From: Bacteriovorax stolpii
GTDB lineage: Bacteria; Bdellovibrionota; Bacteriovoracia; Bacteriovoracales; Bacteriovoracaceae
DNA: 13,662 nt
Reading direction: 5' to 3'
Assembly (NCBI GenBank): GCA_945862475.1
Contig: CAMAYW010000020.1
Coordinates: forward strand, 1 to 13,662
Both the position numbers and the translations under genes were made by a program. Positions 1-8,331 of the stretch are shown in pieces. Under the pieces are notes generated by a model. That model had not been told where the DNA came from and did no database searches. It worked only from the letters and a program-made list of their open reading frames with translations. Positions within the stretch are counted from its first letter, which is position 1; every line of letters starts with the position of its first letter.

Positions 1-2
1 CT

Positions 3-1508
3 ATGAAAAATGATTTTAAGGCAGATTTCTCATCTGGATTCTCTGTCGCCCTCGTAGCGCTTCCTTTATCCATTGGTATAGCTCTCGCTTCTGGAGCACC
101 CGCCTCATCGGGTCTTATCGCTGCCATCATTGGAGGCGTTCTGGGATCCTGGATGGGTGGCGCCCATGTTACGATCAATGGTCCTGCTGCCGGTTTAATT
201 GTGATCGTACTTGAGGCGGTTACGAATTTAGGATTTCAAGGCATGCTGGCCGCATCAGTTGTTGCCGCTGGAATTCAAATCATTATGGGAGTTTTAAAAT
301 TTGGAAGAAAAGGGTCTGCCTTCCCGGCCTCCGTCATACACGGGATGATGGCCGCCATTGGAATTATTATTATTGCTAAGCAGACGCATATTTTGATTGG
401 ACATACACCTGTTGCAAAAAATCCCATCATGCTCCTTTTAGAGATACCGCTTTCTTTCACAAATTTTCAACCACTTGTTTTTTTAGTCGGTGTTGTGACA
501 CTCGCCTTTCTTATTGGCTGGAATAAAATTAATCATCCGCTTTTAAAGAAAATACCTGGACCACTTTTAGGTGTTATTCTTGGAGCCCTAGCCGCAAATC
601 AGTTAGGACTCACCGGTGCCACACTCCTTAATGTACCATCGGATCTTAGGCAGTGGATTGTCTTTCCTGATTTTTCTGTCATGTCGACTTCACTTGGTTG
701 GAAGTCTGCTATTACATTAGCTCTCGTGGGCTCACTTGAAACAGTACTGAGTGCGGCAGCAGTTGATAAGATAGATCCCTTAAAGAGAAAAACAGATTTC
801 GACAAAGACCTTGTGTCTAAAGGAATATGTAATCTCGTGAGTGGATTCATTGGTGGTCTACCTATGATTGCAGAAATTGTGAGAAGTTCTGCTAATGTTT
901 CCTATGGAGCTAGAACTTGGAAATCAAATTTTATTCATTCAAGCTTAATAATGCTCGCTGTTCTTGTTCTACCAAAGGCTCTCAATCTAGTCCCACTTTC
1001 TGCTCTTGCTGCTATTCTTGTGATGATTGGTTGGAGACTTGGTAATCCTAAACATTTTCAACATGCACTTGAAATAGGAAAAGACAACGTCGTAGGATTT
1101 CTTGTCACTATGGTCATCACATTAGCATTTGACCTTCTAGTAGGTATTTTCTGTGGGGCCATTGCACAATATGCCGTAGAGGTTTATCTCGGACTTAAAA
1201 TTAAAGATAGCTTTAAACCAAAGTTTACTCTTATCACAGATGATCATGACACTTATGTAAATGTTGAGAGTTCCTTGATTTTTAGTAACTTCCTTAAGTT
1301 AAAAGAAGAAGTTATGAATCATGCTGCTGCTAGGGAAAATGTTAAACTAGATCTTTCCCATTGTGAGTATATTGATCACAGTGTGATGGAGCAAATTGAA
1401 GAGCTAAAATCATTTTGTGAAACTCAAGGGATTAAACTATCAGTTGATATCTCAAATCATCAATCTCTTGGTCACTCAAATCTTTCATCACAGAAAAAAG
1501 TTTCTTAA
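3..1508 (+). CDS. SulP family inorganic anion (bicarbonate/sulfate-type) transporter with C-terminal STAS domain
   Basis: An inner-membrane anion transporter of the SulP/SLC26 family, probably for bicarbonate or sulfate; the substrate cannot be read from sequence. Residues 1-400 are strongly hydrophobic and carry family landmarks: an N-terminal ALPLSIGIALASGAP segment (19-33), NGPAAGL (59-65), SLETVLSAAAVDK (244-256) and GGLPMIAEIVRSSAN (284-298). Residues about 418-485 form a cytoplasmic STAS domain with LDLSHCEYIDHS (449-460), a style I associate with SulP proteins near or fused to carbonic anhydrase. No carbonic anhydrase domain is fused here, since the protein ends at residue 501. The ATG lies two bases from the window edge, so its ribosome site and any upstream partner are out of view. 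The N-terminus matches where relatives begin, so this start is likely right. An intrinsic terminator follows immediately. Confidence 0.9.
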   Translation: MKNDFKADFSSGFSVALVALPLSIGIALASGAPASSGLIAAIIGGVLGSWMGGAHVTINGPAAGLIVIVLEAVTNLGFQGMLAASVVAAGIQIIMGVLKFGRKGSAFPASVIHGMMAAIGIIIIAKQTHILIGHTPVAKNPIMLLLEIPLSFTNFQPLVFLVGVVTLAFLIGWNKINHPLLKKIPGPLLGVILGALAANQLGLTGATLLNVPSDLRQWIVFPDFSVMSTSLGWKSAITLALVGSLETVLSAAAVDKIDPLKRKTDFDKDLVSKGICNLVSGFIGGLPMIAEIVRSSANVSYGARTWKSNFIHSSLIMLAVLVLPKALNLVPLSALAAILVMIGWRLGNPKHFQHALEIGKDNVVGFLVTMVITLAFDLLVGIFCGAIAQYAVEVYLGLKIKDSFKPKFTLITDDHDTYVNVESSLIFSNFLKLKEEVMNHAAARENVKLDLSHCEYIDHSVMEQIEELKSFCETQGIKLSVDISNHQSLGHSNLSSQKKVS

Positions 1509-1512
1509 TTTA

Positions 1513-1542
1513 AGTCTCCTTCTAACGAGGGGACTCTTTTTT
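1513..1542 (+). terminator. Rho-independent terminator of the SulP gene
   Basis: An 8-bp stem (AGTCTCCT pairing with AGGGGACT, one G-U pair) with a 7-nt loop is followed by C and six T on the plus strand. It begins 4 bases after the SulP stop. It overlaps the last codons of the convergent U32 gene, so the same DNA both codes (-) and terminates (+). On the minus strand the hairpin is not followed by a T-run, so it is probably one-directional. Confidence 0.75.
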
Positions 1543-3972
1543 CCGATCTTTATAGTTATCGATCTTATCTAACTGGCCTAAACCGAGACCATAACTTTCA
1601 ACAACTTTCAAATTTTTCATCAATTCTTCTGGCCTAACTTCGCCAGACAATAACTTAAGATAATTAGATATCTTAATATTCAACTCATGTGGTGTTTCAC
1701 TCAAGGCCTCTAACCTGAAAGTACTTACACCTTTTTCTGTCAAATCACGAACGAGGAATCCTGCTGACTGAGGAGTTCCTTTAAAAAAAGTGTTACGACA
1801 CTCATGATCCGCTTTTAGGAAATGTATATTCCCATAAGGATCCTTAAGTTTTACATCATGTTTTTCGCAGGGTTTTCCACAATCTTTAAAAGATGAACCT
1901 TTTGATAAAAATGCAGCAAATACACAATGCTCCATATGGAATTCAGGCATATATTGATGAATGGTCACCTCGATCCCTTGAGGGTGAGTCTGATTTATTA
2001 ATTCAAAAAGTTGATATTGGTTTAGATCATAGGATAGATTAATGGTTTGTAATCCCTTATCCAAAAGATATTCAAAAGACTCCGAATTAGTCACATTAAG
2101 AGAAAAATCGCCAATCAGTTTAATCTCGCTTTTCGATTGAATATAGTGAATTGCGCCTAAGTTTCGAGCAAGTATTACATCTGGATTTAAACGAATGAGA
2201 GTATTAAGGTTATAATATTCAGAAGGTTTCAAAATTCTCGTGGTAGCAACACCCACTTTGAATCCATGTCTTTTGATGAGATCTACGCTCGAAGCGTAAT
2301 CTTTACCGAACTCAAAATCTAAAATGATAAAACCAATAAATTCTTTGTTTCTCTCAAACAATGCTAAATTATTGATGAAACCTTCAACCTGCTCTTTTGA
2401 CCTAAGAAGAATATTGAGTTTTGAAGATGAAGATTGAACCCCATTTTGATCTCGTAAATGATATTTCTGAACTTCTCTTTTTGGACGAGAAATTCTTAGT
2501 TCATTCATTTTCTGAACAAGCTCTTTTCTTATTTCTTTTATCTCTCGGTGATTGAGAAAGAGCCCCTCTTGTAAAAAACATTCCCAGTCCCCAAGTTTAT
2601 AAACAGTAGAGCCAAGAGAAGTCATCTCTTCTTTAATAAATTCTTCCGTTACGGATCTTTCCTTGGCTGGAGAAAGAAAAGAGATAGACTGCGCGTAGAC
2701 CTCACGTCCCTCAGGATCAATTGCCTTTACAAGAAGTGGTTCGTTATAAAGACCTTGGACTAAGAATTTGATGGGAACTTTTTTTTGCTTTTCTCTAGTA
2801 AGCCAACCTTTTTGAAGATCCCCAAAAAGTGCTTCGTCTGAATTCAAATAAACTTTCATCCCAACCTGGAGCTTGATGTCTTTTTTGAGAAGCTCTAATT
2901 CGAAATATTTTCCTATTTTTCTTGAGAGAAAAATTTTTGAACCTTCTTCAGTTTTTCCAACAAAAAGAAGGCCCATCCCAGCACTTACTCCAACATCAGT
3001 TGAGATTAGAATTGTTTTTTTTCTTATTTCTAGGACCTCTCCAATTTCAAGACCTCGGTGAGAGCTAAAAGTTCCATCAACTAGCTTTTGGTGATCTACT
3101 CCATGGAGCCAACCTGAAAAAAAACCTCGCGAATAAGTCGTTGCAAGCTCTTTTCTTCTCTGATTTAAATTCATGGGTCCACCATCGAGGACTTCGCGGT
3201 AGTTCCTTGCAGTTGAAGCCACATATTCTGGAGTCTTGAGTCTTCCCTCTATCTTAAAGGAATTAACTCCTATTTTTTTTAGTTCTGGTATCTCATTAAT
3301 CCCCATAAGATCTTTGGGGGAAACAAAATATTTCTTATCTCCAGTCTCTTTTTTTACATCATCTACATATAACTCATACTCGAGCCGACAGCTTTGAGCA
3401 CATTGCCCTCGATTAGCACTTCTTCCACCGAGCGATTCCGAGGTAAAACACTGTCCAGAATAGGCCACACAAAGTGCTCCGTGGACAAAGACCTCTAGCT
3501 CTTTTTCTGTTTGTTCACGAATTAATTTAATTTCTGATAAAGAGTTTTCTCTACCTAGAACAAATCGGTCTATACCAAGATCTTGAAGAAGCTTTATTGC
3601 ATCCGTATTGGTTACAGTCATCTGAGTTGAGGCATGAATTCTTTGGTGTGGGGCCATGGTTCTGATGATTTTTGCGAGACCAAGGTCTTGCACAATGAAA
3701 GCATCAGGATTTAAAGGAAGAATTTCTTCTAAAAGAGAAATCACTTTCGGAATCTCATTTTGAAATATGACAACGTTAAAAGCGAGATTGACTTTGACAC
3801 CGTATAGATGACAAAAATCGATCATTTCTTTCAACTCTTCAATGCTGAGATCTGAGGACCTGCCTCGAGCATTAAAAAAAGGCACTCCGACATAAATAGC
3901 ATCGGCACCGTGATGCACAGCGGCCATGCACATTTCCATATTTCCAACAGGCAGTAAGAGTTCTGAATTCAT
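1522..3972 (-). CDS. Peptidase U32 family protein, long two-barrel form (RNA-hydroxylation/TrhP-RlhA relative)
   Basis: An 816-residue member of the U32 family. These were named as collagenase-like peptidases, but characterised relatives (TrhP, RlhA, UbiU/UbiV) are iron-sulfur proteins of tRNA/rRNA or ubiquinone hydroxylation. A modification role is therefore likelier than proteolysis, though the substrate is unknown. The N-terminal barrel starts ELLLPVGN and has HASTQMT (113-119). It also has the U32 signature EVFVHGALC with cysteines C168, C175, C191 and C195 (C-x6-C-x15-C-x3-C), then SFKIEGRLKTPEYV. A middle region about 290-420 resembles DUF3656. A second, weaker barrel ends with C683, C698, C702 and C725, likely a second metal site. 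A TTG 27 bases upstream is in frame. I chose ATG at 3972 because relatives begin at M-x-ELL-P-GN, although its Shine-Dalgarno is poor. The 3' end carries the SulP terminator. Confidence 0.88.
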   Translation of the reverse strand: MNSELLLPVGNMEMCMAAVHHGADAIYVGVPFFNARGRSSDLSIEELKEMIDFCHLYGVKVNLAFNVVIFQNEIPKVISLLEEILPLNPDAFIVQDLGLAKIIRTMAPHQRIHASTQMTVTNTDAIKLLQDLGIDRFVLGRENSLSEIKLIREQTEKELEVFVHGALCVAYSGQCFTSESLGGRSANRGQCAQSCRLEYELYVDDVKKETGDKKYFVSPKDLMGINEIPELKKIGVNSFKIEGRLKTPEYVASTARNYREVLDGGPMNLNQRRKELATTYSRGFFSGWLHGVDHQKLVDGTFSSHRGLEIGEVLEIRKKTILISTDVGVSAGMGLLFVGKTEEGSKIFLSRKIGKYFELELLKKDIKLQVGMKVYLNSDEALFGDLQKGWLTREKQKKVPIKFLVQGLYNEPLLVKAIDPEGREVYAQSISFLSPAKERSVTEEFIKEEMTSLGSTVYKLGDWECFLQEGLFLNHREIKEIRKELVQKMNELRISRPKREVQKYHLRDQNGVQSSSSKLNILLRSKEQVEGFINNLALFERNKEFIGFIILDFEFGKDYASSVDLIKRHGFKVGVATTRILKPSEYYNLNTLIRLNPDVILARNLGAIHYIQSKSEIKLIGDFSLNVTNSESFEYLLDKGLQTINLSYDLNQYQLFELINQTHPQGIEVTIHQYMPEFHMEHCVFAAFLSKGSSFKDCGKPCEKHDVKLKDPYGNIHFLKADHECRNTFFKGTPQSAGFLVRDLTEKGVSTFRLEALSETPHELNIKISNYLKLLSGEVRPEELMKNLKVVESYGLGLGQLDKIDNYKDRKKESPR

Positions 3973-4141
3973 AGGTTTATCTGATTTAACGTAAACCAAT
4001 GAACTTGGCCATGGTTAAAGGAGAAATTAGGGTTATCTCAAATTTCATTTAGGAAATATTTACAGTATTTCAAGAATTTCGATTTGGCCTTCTAATGAAG
4101 AAAGGAACTCCCTTAACAAAGTTACCTATAAGAGTAAACTC

Positions 4142-5692
4142 ATGAAATTTTCTCGTCCCCTTCTATTACTTTTGGGTCTTGCTATTTCCCCCATTTCATC
4201 GGCGAAGGTCATTCAGATTCTTCATACAAATGATTTACATTCTTATTTCGAAGGAACCAGAGGGGGAATTGGTGGTTACGCTCAGCTTAAAAAGGTTGTG
4301 GATGAACTAAAGGCCGACGGGCAAAAGAAAGGGATCCCGACACTTTACTTAGATGGCGGAGACTTTGGTGAGGGTTCATCTTATTATTTTTCCAATCATG
4401 GAGTTGATTCGATGAAGGCCCTAGACTGGCTCGGGGTCGATTACACTGTTCTTGGAAATCATGACTATATTCTTGGAACGAAAGAGCTAAAAAATCAGAT
4501 TAAAAAATCGAAGATTAAGGCGAAAATATTGTCTTCAAATATCCTGGGTAAGTCCCTCATGGGTTTATCTAAACTGGTTCCCGATTATGCGGACCACGAA
4601 GTTGGTGGTTTAAAAATTCGTGTCTTCGGATTAACGACGAACGAAATTCATCACATGTATCCTCTAAGACCACTGGGATTTGTGACAAATCCCCATAAGG
4701 CAGGAATTAAACAGGCAACAAAAGCTAAAAAAGATAATATTGATTTCACGATTGCATTGACTCATATCGGGCTAGAGTACGACATCAAATTAGTTGAAAA
4801 AACCAGAACCATTGATCTTGTGGTAGGTGGTCACTCTCATATCCTGTTACCAAGACCCCAACTCACTAAGAATCTTGAGGGAAGACTGATTCCTATTCTT
4901 CAGGCAGGTGCCCATTCAGGGTACATAGGTTCCATGATTGTTGACATCAAAGGTAGCGGAGAAGCAGAACTTATTGACTATAAAATGATCCACATAAAAA
5001 AAGACATGCCCCAGGATCAGGGTATGAAAGAATTTGTAGCAAGTGCTTACTCAAATAGAGAAAGATACTTTGGTAGAAGTTGGAATGAAGTTATTGGGTT
5101 TTCAAACATTGACCTCACTGGAAATATTGATGGAAAAGATTCTCCAAGCGGGAGCTGCTGGTCCCGTCATATGGCGAGGCTTACAAGAAAAGTAGCCAAA
5201 ACTGACCTCGGTCTACAATTTGATGTTTTTCAAGGTGAACAAATTAGCTCCGGTCAAATCACTTTTGGTGACATGATTGATAACTTCCCTCATTTCAGGA
5301 AATGGGGTGATAAGGGTTGGAGTGTAGCTCGATCAAGAATGTCTGGCTTTTTATTGAAACAAATTTTGAAACTATTAGCGAACTCAGAAGTCGCTCTCCA
5401 GGTCATGATTGACGGAATAAGCGTAAAAGACAAAGTGACAGGCGAGACTAAATTTTTTAATCCTCGGTTGCATAACCTAAATGAAGCATTAATTAATGGT
5501 GAGGAATTACAAAATTTGAGATACTACACTGTGGGCCTCCCTTCAGAAGTGCCCTACGGGATGCTAAAACTATTAAATGTTTTAACGACTGTTTTATTGC
5601 ATGACTTACGTCTAGTTAAAAACTCGGATTACTGGAATCTTCTAGAAACTTATATTAAGACTAATTCACCCATCAATTGTCTCGAAAATTAG
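4142..5692 (+). CDS. Exported 5'-nucleotidase/metallophosphatase family protein (UshA-like)
   Basis: A two-domain calcineurin-like phosphoesterase of the UshA/CD73 type, probably acting outside the inner membrane on nucleotides or related phosphate esters. A Sec signal peptide (basic start, leucine run, ISSA before about residue 22) is evident. The metal-binding motifs are all present: HTNDLHS (D31, H33), DGGDFGEGS (D74), GNHD (N106, H107), LTHIG (H208) and GGHSH (H231, H233). The C-terminal substrate domain spans about 315-500 and includes GQITFGDMIDNFPH (371-384). The usual NxGGxR nucleotide-binding segment just before it is replaced by FDVFQGEQ (360-367), and the usual 'DF.A.GGDG' ending is absent, so specificity may differ. 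Length, 516 residues, is normal. AAGAG lies 7 bases before the ATG. The stop overlaps that of the convergent CoA-binding gene by 4 bp. Confidence 0.9.
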   Translation: MKFSRPLLLLLGLAISPISSAKVIQILHTNDLHSYFEGTRGGIGGYAQLKKVVDELKADGQKKGIPTLYLDGGDFGEGSSYYFSNHGVDSMKALDWLGVDYTVLGNHDYILGTKELKNQIKKSKIKAKILSSNILGKSLMGLSKLVPDYADHEVGGLKIRVFGLTTNEIHHMYPLRPLGFVTNPHKAGIKQATKAKKDNIDFTIALTHIGLEYDIKLVEKTRTIDLVVGGHSHILLPRPQLTKNLEGRLIPILQAGAHSGYIGSMIVDIKGSGEAELIDYKMIHIKKDMPQDQGMKEFVASAYSNRERYFGRSWNEVIGFSNIDLTGNIDGKDSPSGSCWSRHMARLTRKVAKTDLGLQFDVFQGEQISSGQITFGDMIDNFPHFRKWGDKGWSVARSRMSGFLLKQILKLLANSEVALQVMIDGISVKDKVTGETKFFNPRLHNLNEALINGEELQNLRYYTVGLPSEVPYGMLKLLNVLTTVLLHDLRLVKNSDYWNLLETYIKTNSPINCLEN

Positions 5693-6054
5693 TACTGACC
5701 CGTTCTTAAAAGAACGAGGGTACAAGCATTTTCGGTTTTGATCCCACTTTCATTGAGAGCTTTGGATAGTCTAGGATTTTCTGCACCTGGGTTAAAAATA
5801 ACTCTTCTTGGGCGAATAAGAAGAAGATCCTTTTCATACTTATCAGAAATAGCAGAATTCACGTAAATTGTGACTGTATCTATTTTTTGTCCAACTAGAT
5901 CTGCCAATTGATGAATCACTTTGTGACCACGCACCATTTCCTCTCGGGGATGAACAGGTATCGCCTGATGTCCAAATTCTTCCAACATTTCCATCGCCTT
6001 ATAGGAATAACGGGAGGTATCACTACTGGCCCCAACCACTACTACAACTTCCAT
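5689..6054 (-). CDS. Small CoA-binding Rossmann-fold protein (CoA_binding_2, YccU-like)
   Basis: A 121-residue single-domain protein of the CoA_binding_2 family, cytosolic and of unknown physiological role; family members bind coenzyme A. It opens with a beta strand and glycine loop, EVVVVVGASSD (2-12), followed by YSYKAMEMLEEFGHQAIPVHP. It ends with the family landmarks FNPGAENPRL and ENACTLVLLRTGQY. An in-frame start 28 codons upstream would add a cysteine- and phenylalanine-rich leader unlike the family. ATG at 6054 is preferred because AAGGAG lies 5 bases before it. The gene is divergent from the FAD oxidase with 48 bp between starts and overlaps the nucleotidase stop tail-to-tail. Nothing in the context explains its job. 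Confidence 0.88.
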   Translation of the reverse strand: MEVVVVVGASSDTSRYSYKAMEMLEEFGHQAIPVHPREEMVRGHKVIHQLADLVGQKIDTVTIYVNSAISDKYEKDLLLIRPRRVIFNPGAENPRLSKALNESGIKTENACTLVLLRTGQY

Positions 6055-6059
6055 GGCCT

Positions 6060-6065
6060 CTCCTT
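6060..6065 (-). promoter_or_regulatory. Ribosome binding site deciding the start of the CoA-binding protein
   Basis: On the minus strand AAGGAG stands 5 bases before the ATG at 6054. This favours the 121-residue start over the longer in-frame option beginning at 6138. Confidence 0.7.
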
Positions 6066-6102
6066 GAAAAAAAAGATAAAATGAGAAAAAAAGTGAGTCT
6101 AT

Positions 6103-7437
6103 ATGACATTTATAACAAAAACATTTTACTCTGAACAAGACCTAATCAGTCACCTCAAGGCGCATCAAGCGAGTTTTTATTTTTCTTCAAAAACATCTAC
6201 TGTTGTTCCTTATGACAAACTTGAATCCCTACTGCCTTGGAAGAAGGAGTCTGATTTTTATTTGTGTGACCTCTCAAAACTTCCTTCTCATATGGAACTT
6301 CTCCCTAATGGAAATCTTGTGCTAAGAGGTGGTGTTTCTTGGGAGGAGGCAAAAAAATTTCTTCGTTCAAAAGGAAGAACCTTAAAAACATCTCCAACAG
6401 AGCAACTTGCCCTCATTACTGCAGGCATTGCAACTTCTTGTACGGGTGAAAGATGTTTTGCTTTTGGAAATATGCGCTCTCAAGTGGTGCGATTAAAATA
6501 CTTAGACTTTAATGGAGATGAAAAAGAACTAAATAAAGAGAATGACTTTGTCTCAAATTCAACAAGTCTTAAATCTTATAACAACGATTTTCAATTTTAT
6601 AAGAATTTTAAAAATGCACCCTACCCTCGTTTTGAAAAAGAAACAGACCTCATGATTGGGACAGAGGGACAACTAGGTATTGTGACTGAAGTTGAAATTG
6701 AAACGACCCCAAATGAACCTGTTACTTACGTTTTTCTCCTCTTGCCTCGCTGGGAAGAAGATATGACGCCTCATTTAGAGATATATCATGCTGTTCAATC
6801 TCATCGAGATTCCATCATCTCTTGCGAACTTCTTGATTCCAATTGCATGAATTATCTCAAATCAGATGAAAGACTTGGTTTGAATCAAGATGTTATTTTT
6901 CTAGAAATCAAATCAAATGCATTTGAAAAGATTTATGGAGAAGTACTTTGCTCTCTTGAGAAAACTGCCGCAGAAAACGTTTTTGAAATCGCTGAAAATA
7001 AATTTCACCACGTAAGAGCTGGCGTTCCCAGAGCTATTTTTGAAGAAAATTCCAAGATGGGTGTTGTTAAAGTTGGGACAGATGTCCAAGTGACATCTGA
7101 TAAGTTTCCAGATCTATTAAATTTTTATCGAGAAGCTTCAAAAATTGGTGTTCGATATTGTCTCTTTGGACATTTTGGAGATGCCCATCTTCACTATAAT
7201 TATATGCCTAAGAAAGAAGAAACTCAGAAATGCCTAGATGAATTTCAAGAACTTTACGATTCAGTTTACCATTGGAAAGGGTCTCCCTTCGCCGAACATG
7301 GAATTGGTCTTATTAAGCAAAAATACATTAAAAAATTTCACGGTCCTAATCAAATACAATTGTTTAAAGACCTAAAGAAAGAACATGATCCGTACAATCA
7401 ATTCTTTCCTCAAGGATTTATGAATGGAGAGCTATAA
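6103..7437 (+). CDS. FAD-binding oxidase/dehydrogenase, GlcD/D-lactate dehydrogenase-like
   Basis: A flavoprotein of the FAD_binding_4 plus FAD-oxidase_C type, which oxidises 2-hydroxy acids such as glycolate or D-lactate. The substrate here is unknown. No signal peptide or membrane segment is visible. The C-terminal half is conventional: GTEGQLGIVTEV (186-197), GTDVQV (325-330), GHFGDAHLHYN (356-366), AEHGIGLIK (397-405) and a final HDPYNQFFPQGF. The N-terminal FAD domain is unusual. The glycine-rich GGGTS loop expected near residues 25-35 reads FYFSSKTSTV, and the usual TxGGxxATNAGG segment reads TAGIATSCTGERC (106-118). It may bind flavin differently. Length, 444 residues, is close to the family norm. 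The ATG has only a weak GTGAG upstream. Its 3' end overlaps the convergent methyltransferase gene by 20 bp. Confidence 0.83.
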   Translation: MTFITKTFYSEQDLISHLKAHQASFYFSSKTSTVVPYDKLESLLPWKKESDFYLCDLSKLPSHMELLPNGNLVLRGGVSWEEAKKFLRSKGRTLKTSPTEQLALITAGIATSCTGERCFAFGNMRSQVVRLKYLDFNGDEKELNKENDFVSNSTSLKSYNNDFQFYKNFKNAPYPRFEKETDLMIGTEGQLGIVTEVEIETTPNEPVTYVFLLLPRWEEDMTPHLEIYHAVQSHRDSIISCELLDSNCMNYLKSDERLGLNQDVIFLEIKSNAFEKIYGEVLCSLEKTAAENVFEIAENKFHHVRAGVPRAIFEENSKMGVVKVGTDVQVTSDKFPDLLNFYREASKIGVRYCLFGHFGDAHLHYNYMPKKEETQKCLDEFQELYDSVYHWKGSPFAEHGIGLIKQKYIKKFHGPNQIQLFKDLKKEHDPYNQFFPQGFMNGEL

Positions 7438-8326
7438 GGGCAATCTCTTTTCTGTGGCTAGGAAGATACTTTAATTCAACTTTTTCAAAACCCTGTCGTT
7501 TCATTTGATCTCTGATCGTTGCGACAATTTCAAGGTGTTTTAAATCGTTAAGTTTTAGATTAACAATAATTCCTCGGGGCTCTAAAAAGGTAAGAAGTCT
7601 AAAAATCTCCCGAAGAACAATTGTTGGAGGAAGATTTATATCTGAAATAATCCAGTCAACGCCTGTTTTAAAATCATTCTCAGTCAGTGTTTCAAATGCT
7701 CTTCTGATATGTTTAAAATCATAGTTTTTGGCAACAATGGGATCCATCTCACCCGGATCAACACCTAAAACTTTGAGATCTTGCTCGAGTAAGAATAAAC
7801 TTGCCCCACCTGGTGCAGATCCCAGTTCAAGAATGGTTTCTTGATGATCAAATGGTAAATCAAAAGCTTCATAAGTTTCTGCCATTTTGTAATACGCTCG
7901 GCTAGGAACTTCTTTTTGAAGAATCGAACTTACCTCTCCGGGAGTTTGAAAGTGATGAGACTGCAAAGTATACGACCCTACCCAGAACTCATCTGCTCCA
8001 GTCATCATAACTAGATTAACACTTTCGCCTTTTTTAAAAATCGATTTGTCGGATAAGCTTTTAAATTCCGGAGGCAATTCCCATTTATTATTTACTGAGT
8101 AGAACCAGGCCTTTTCGAATTTAATTTCTTGTTTCTTGAATTTTCCAAGACTAATCCCGGAGACTCGACAAAACAAAGGGTTAAATTTGATATCTTTCAC
8201 CCCTTTAAAAGTGATAAAACCAGGCCTAGAATAGCTTAATCTTAACTCGGGGTAGCGAAGCTTTATTTCTTCCTTAAGGATGACCTCAGCTTCTGGGTTA
8301 GTGAGAACAAAATAATATTGGGTCAT
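7418..8326 (-). CDS. RlmM-like FtsJ-family 2'-O-ribose methyltransferase
   Basis: A cytosolic S-adenosylmethionine-dependent RNA 2'-O-methyltransferase. The nearest family I recognise is RlmM, which methylates C2498 of 23S rRNA. Residues 1-140 form an N-terminal RNA-binding-like region that starts YYFVLTNPEAE, resembling the RlmM beginning. The Rossmann methyltransferase domain holds motif I LELGSAPGG (166-174) and VLGVDPGEMD (187-196). The K-D-K-E tetrad of FtsJ/RlmM enzymes can be placed at K147 (YYKMAE), D229 (ISDINL), K258 (NLKLND) and E294 (HRKEIALIAL). At 302 residues it is shorter than E. coli RlmM (about 366). The assignment to that exact rRNA site is inference. No Shine-Dalgarno is visible, and its ATG lies only 5 bp from that of the divergent neighbour. 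Confidence 0.82.
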   Translation of the reverse strand: MTQYYFVLTNPEAEVILKEEIKLRYPELRLSYSRPGFITFKGVKDIKFNPLFCRVSGISLGKFKKQEIKFEKAWFYSVNNKWELPPEFKSLSDKSIFKKGESVNLVMMTGADEFWVGSYTLQSHHFQTPGEVSSILQKEVPSRAYYKMAETYEAFDLPFDHQETILELGSAPGGASLFLLEQDLKVLGVDPGEMDPIVAKNYDFKHIRRAFETLTENDFKTGVDWIISDINLPPTIVLREIFRLLTFLEPRGIIVNLKLNDLKHLEIVATIRDQMKRQGFEKVELKYLPSHRKEIALIALHS

Positions 8327-8331
8327 GAATA

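Noticed and set aside
3973..3999. TTG start extending the U32 protein by nine residues.
   Set aside because: Relatives begin with M-x-ELL-P-GN. The extension has no better ribosome site.
3973..4141. Promoters in the 169-bp divergent region between the U32 and nucleotidase genes (for example TCTAAT at 4091-4096 and TATAAG at 4127-4132).
   Set aside because: No -35 partner at proper spacing matches more than three positions, and the second box is too close to the start codon. A promoter is surely present but I cannot place it.
5701..5716. Hairpin CGTTCTTAAAAGAACG after the nucleotidase stop, considered as a terminator.
   Set aside because: It has a 6-7 bp stem but no T-tract afterwards, and it encodes the conserved LVLLRT residues of the CoA-binding protein.
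6055..6138. Longer start for the CoA-binding protein adding a 28-residue cysteine/phenylalanine-rich leader.
   Set aside because: A good AAGGAG precedes the inner ATG, and the family begins at the EVVVVVGAS strand. The leader is antisense to the oxidase start.
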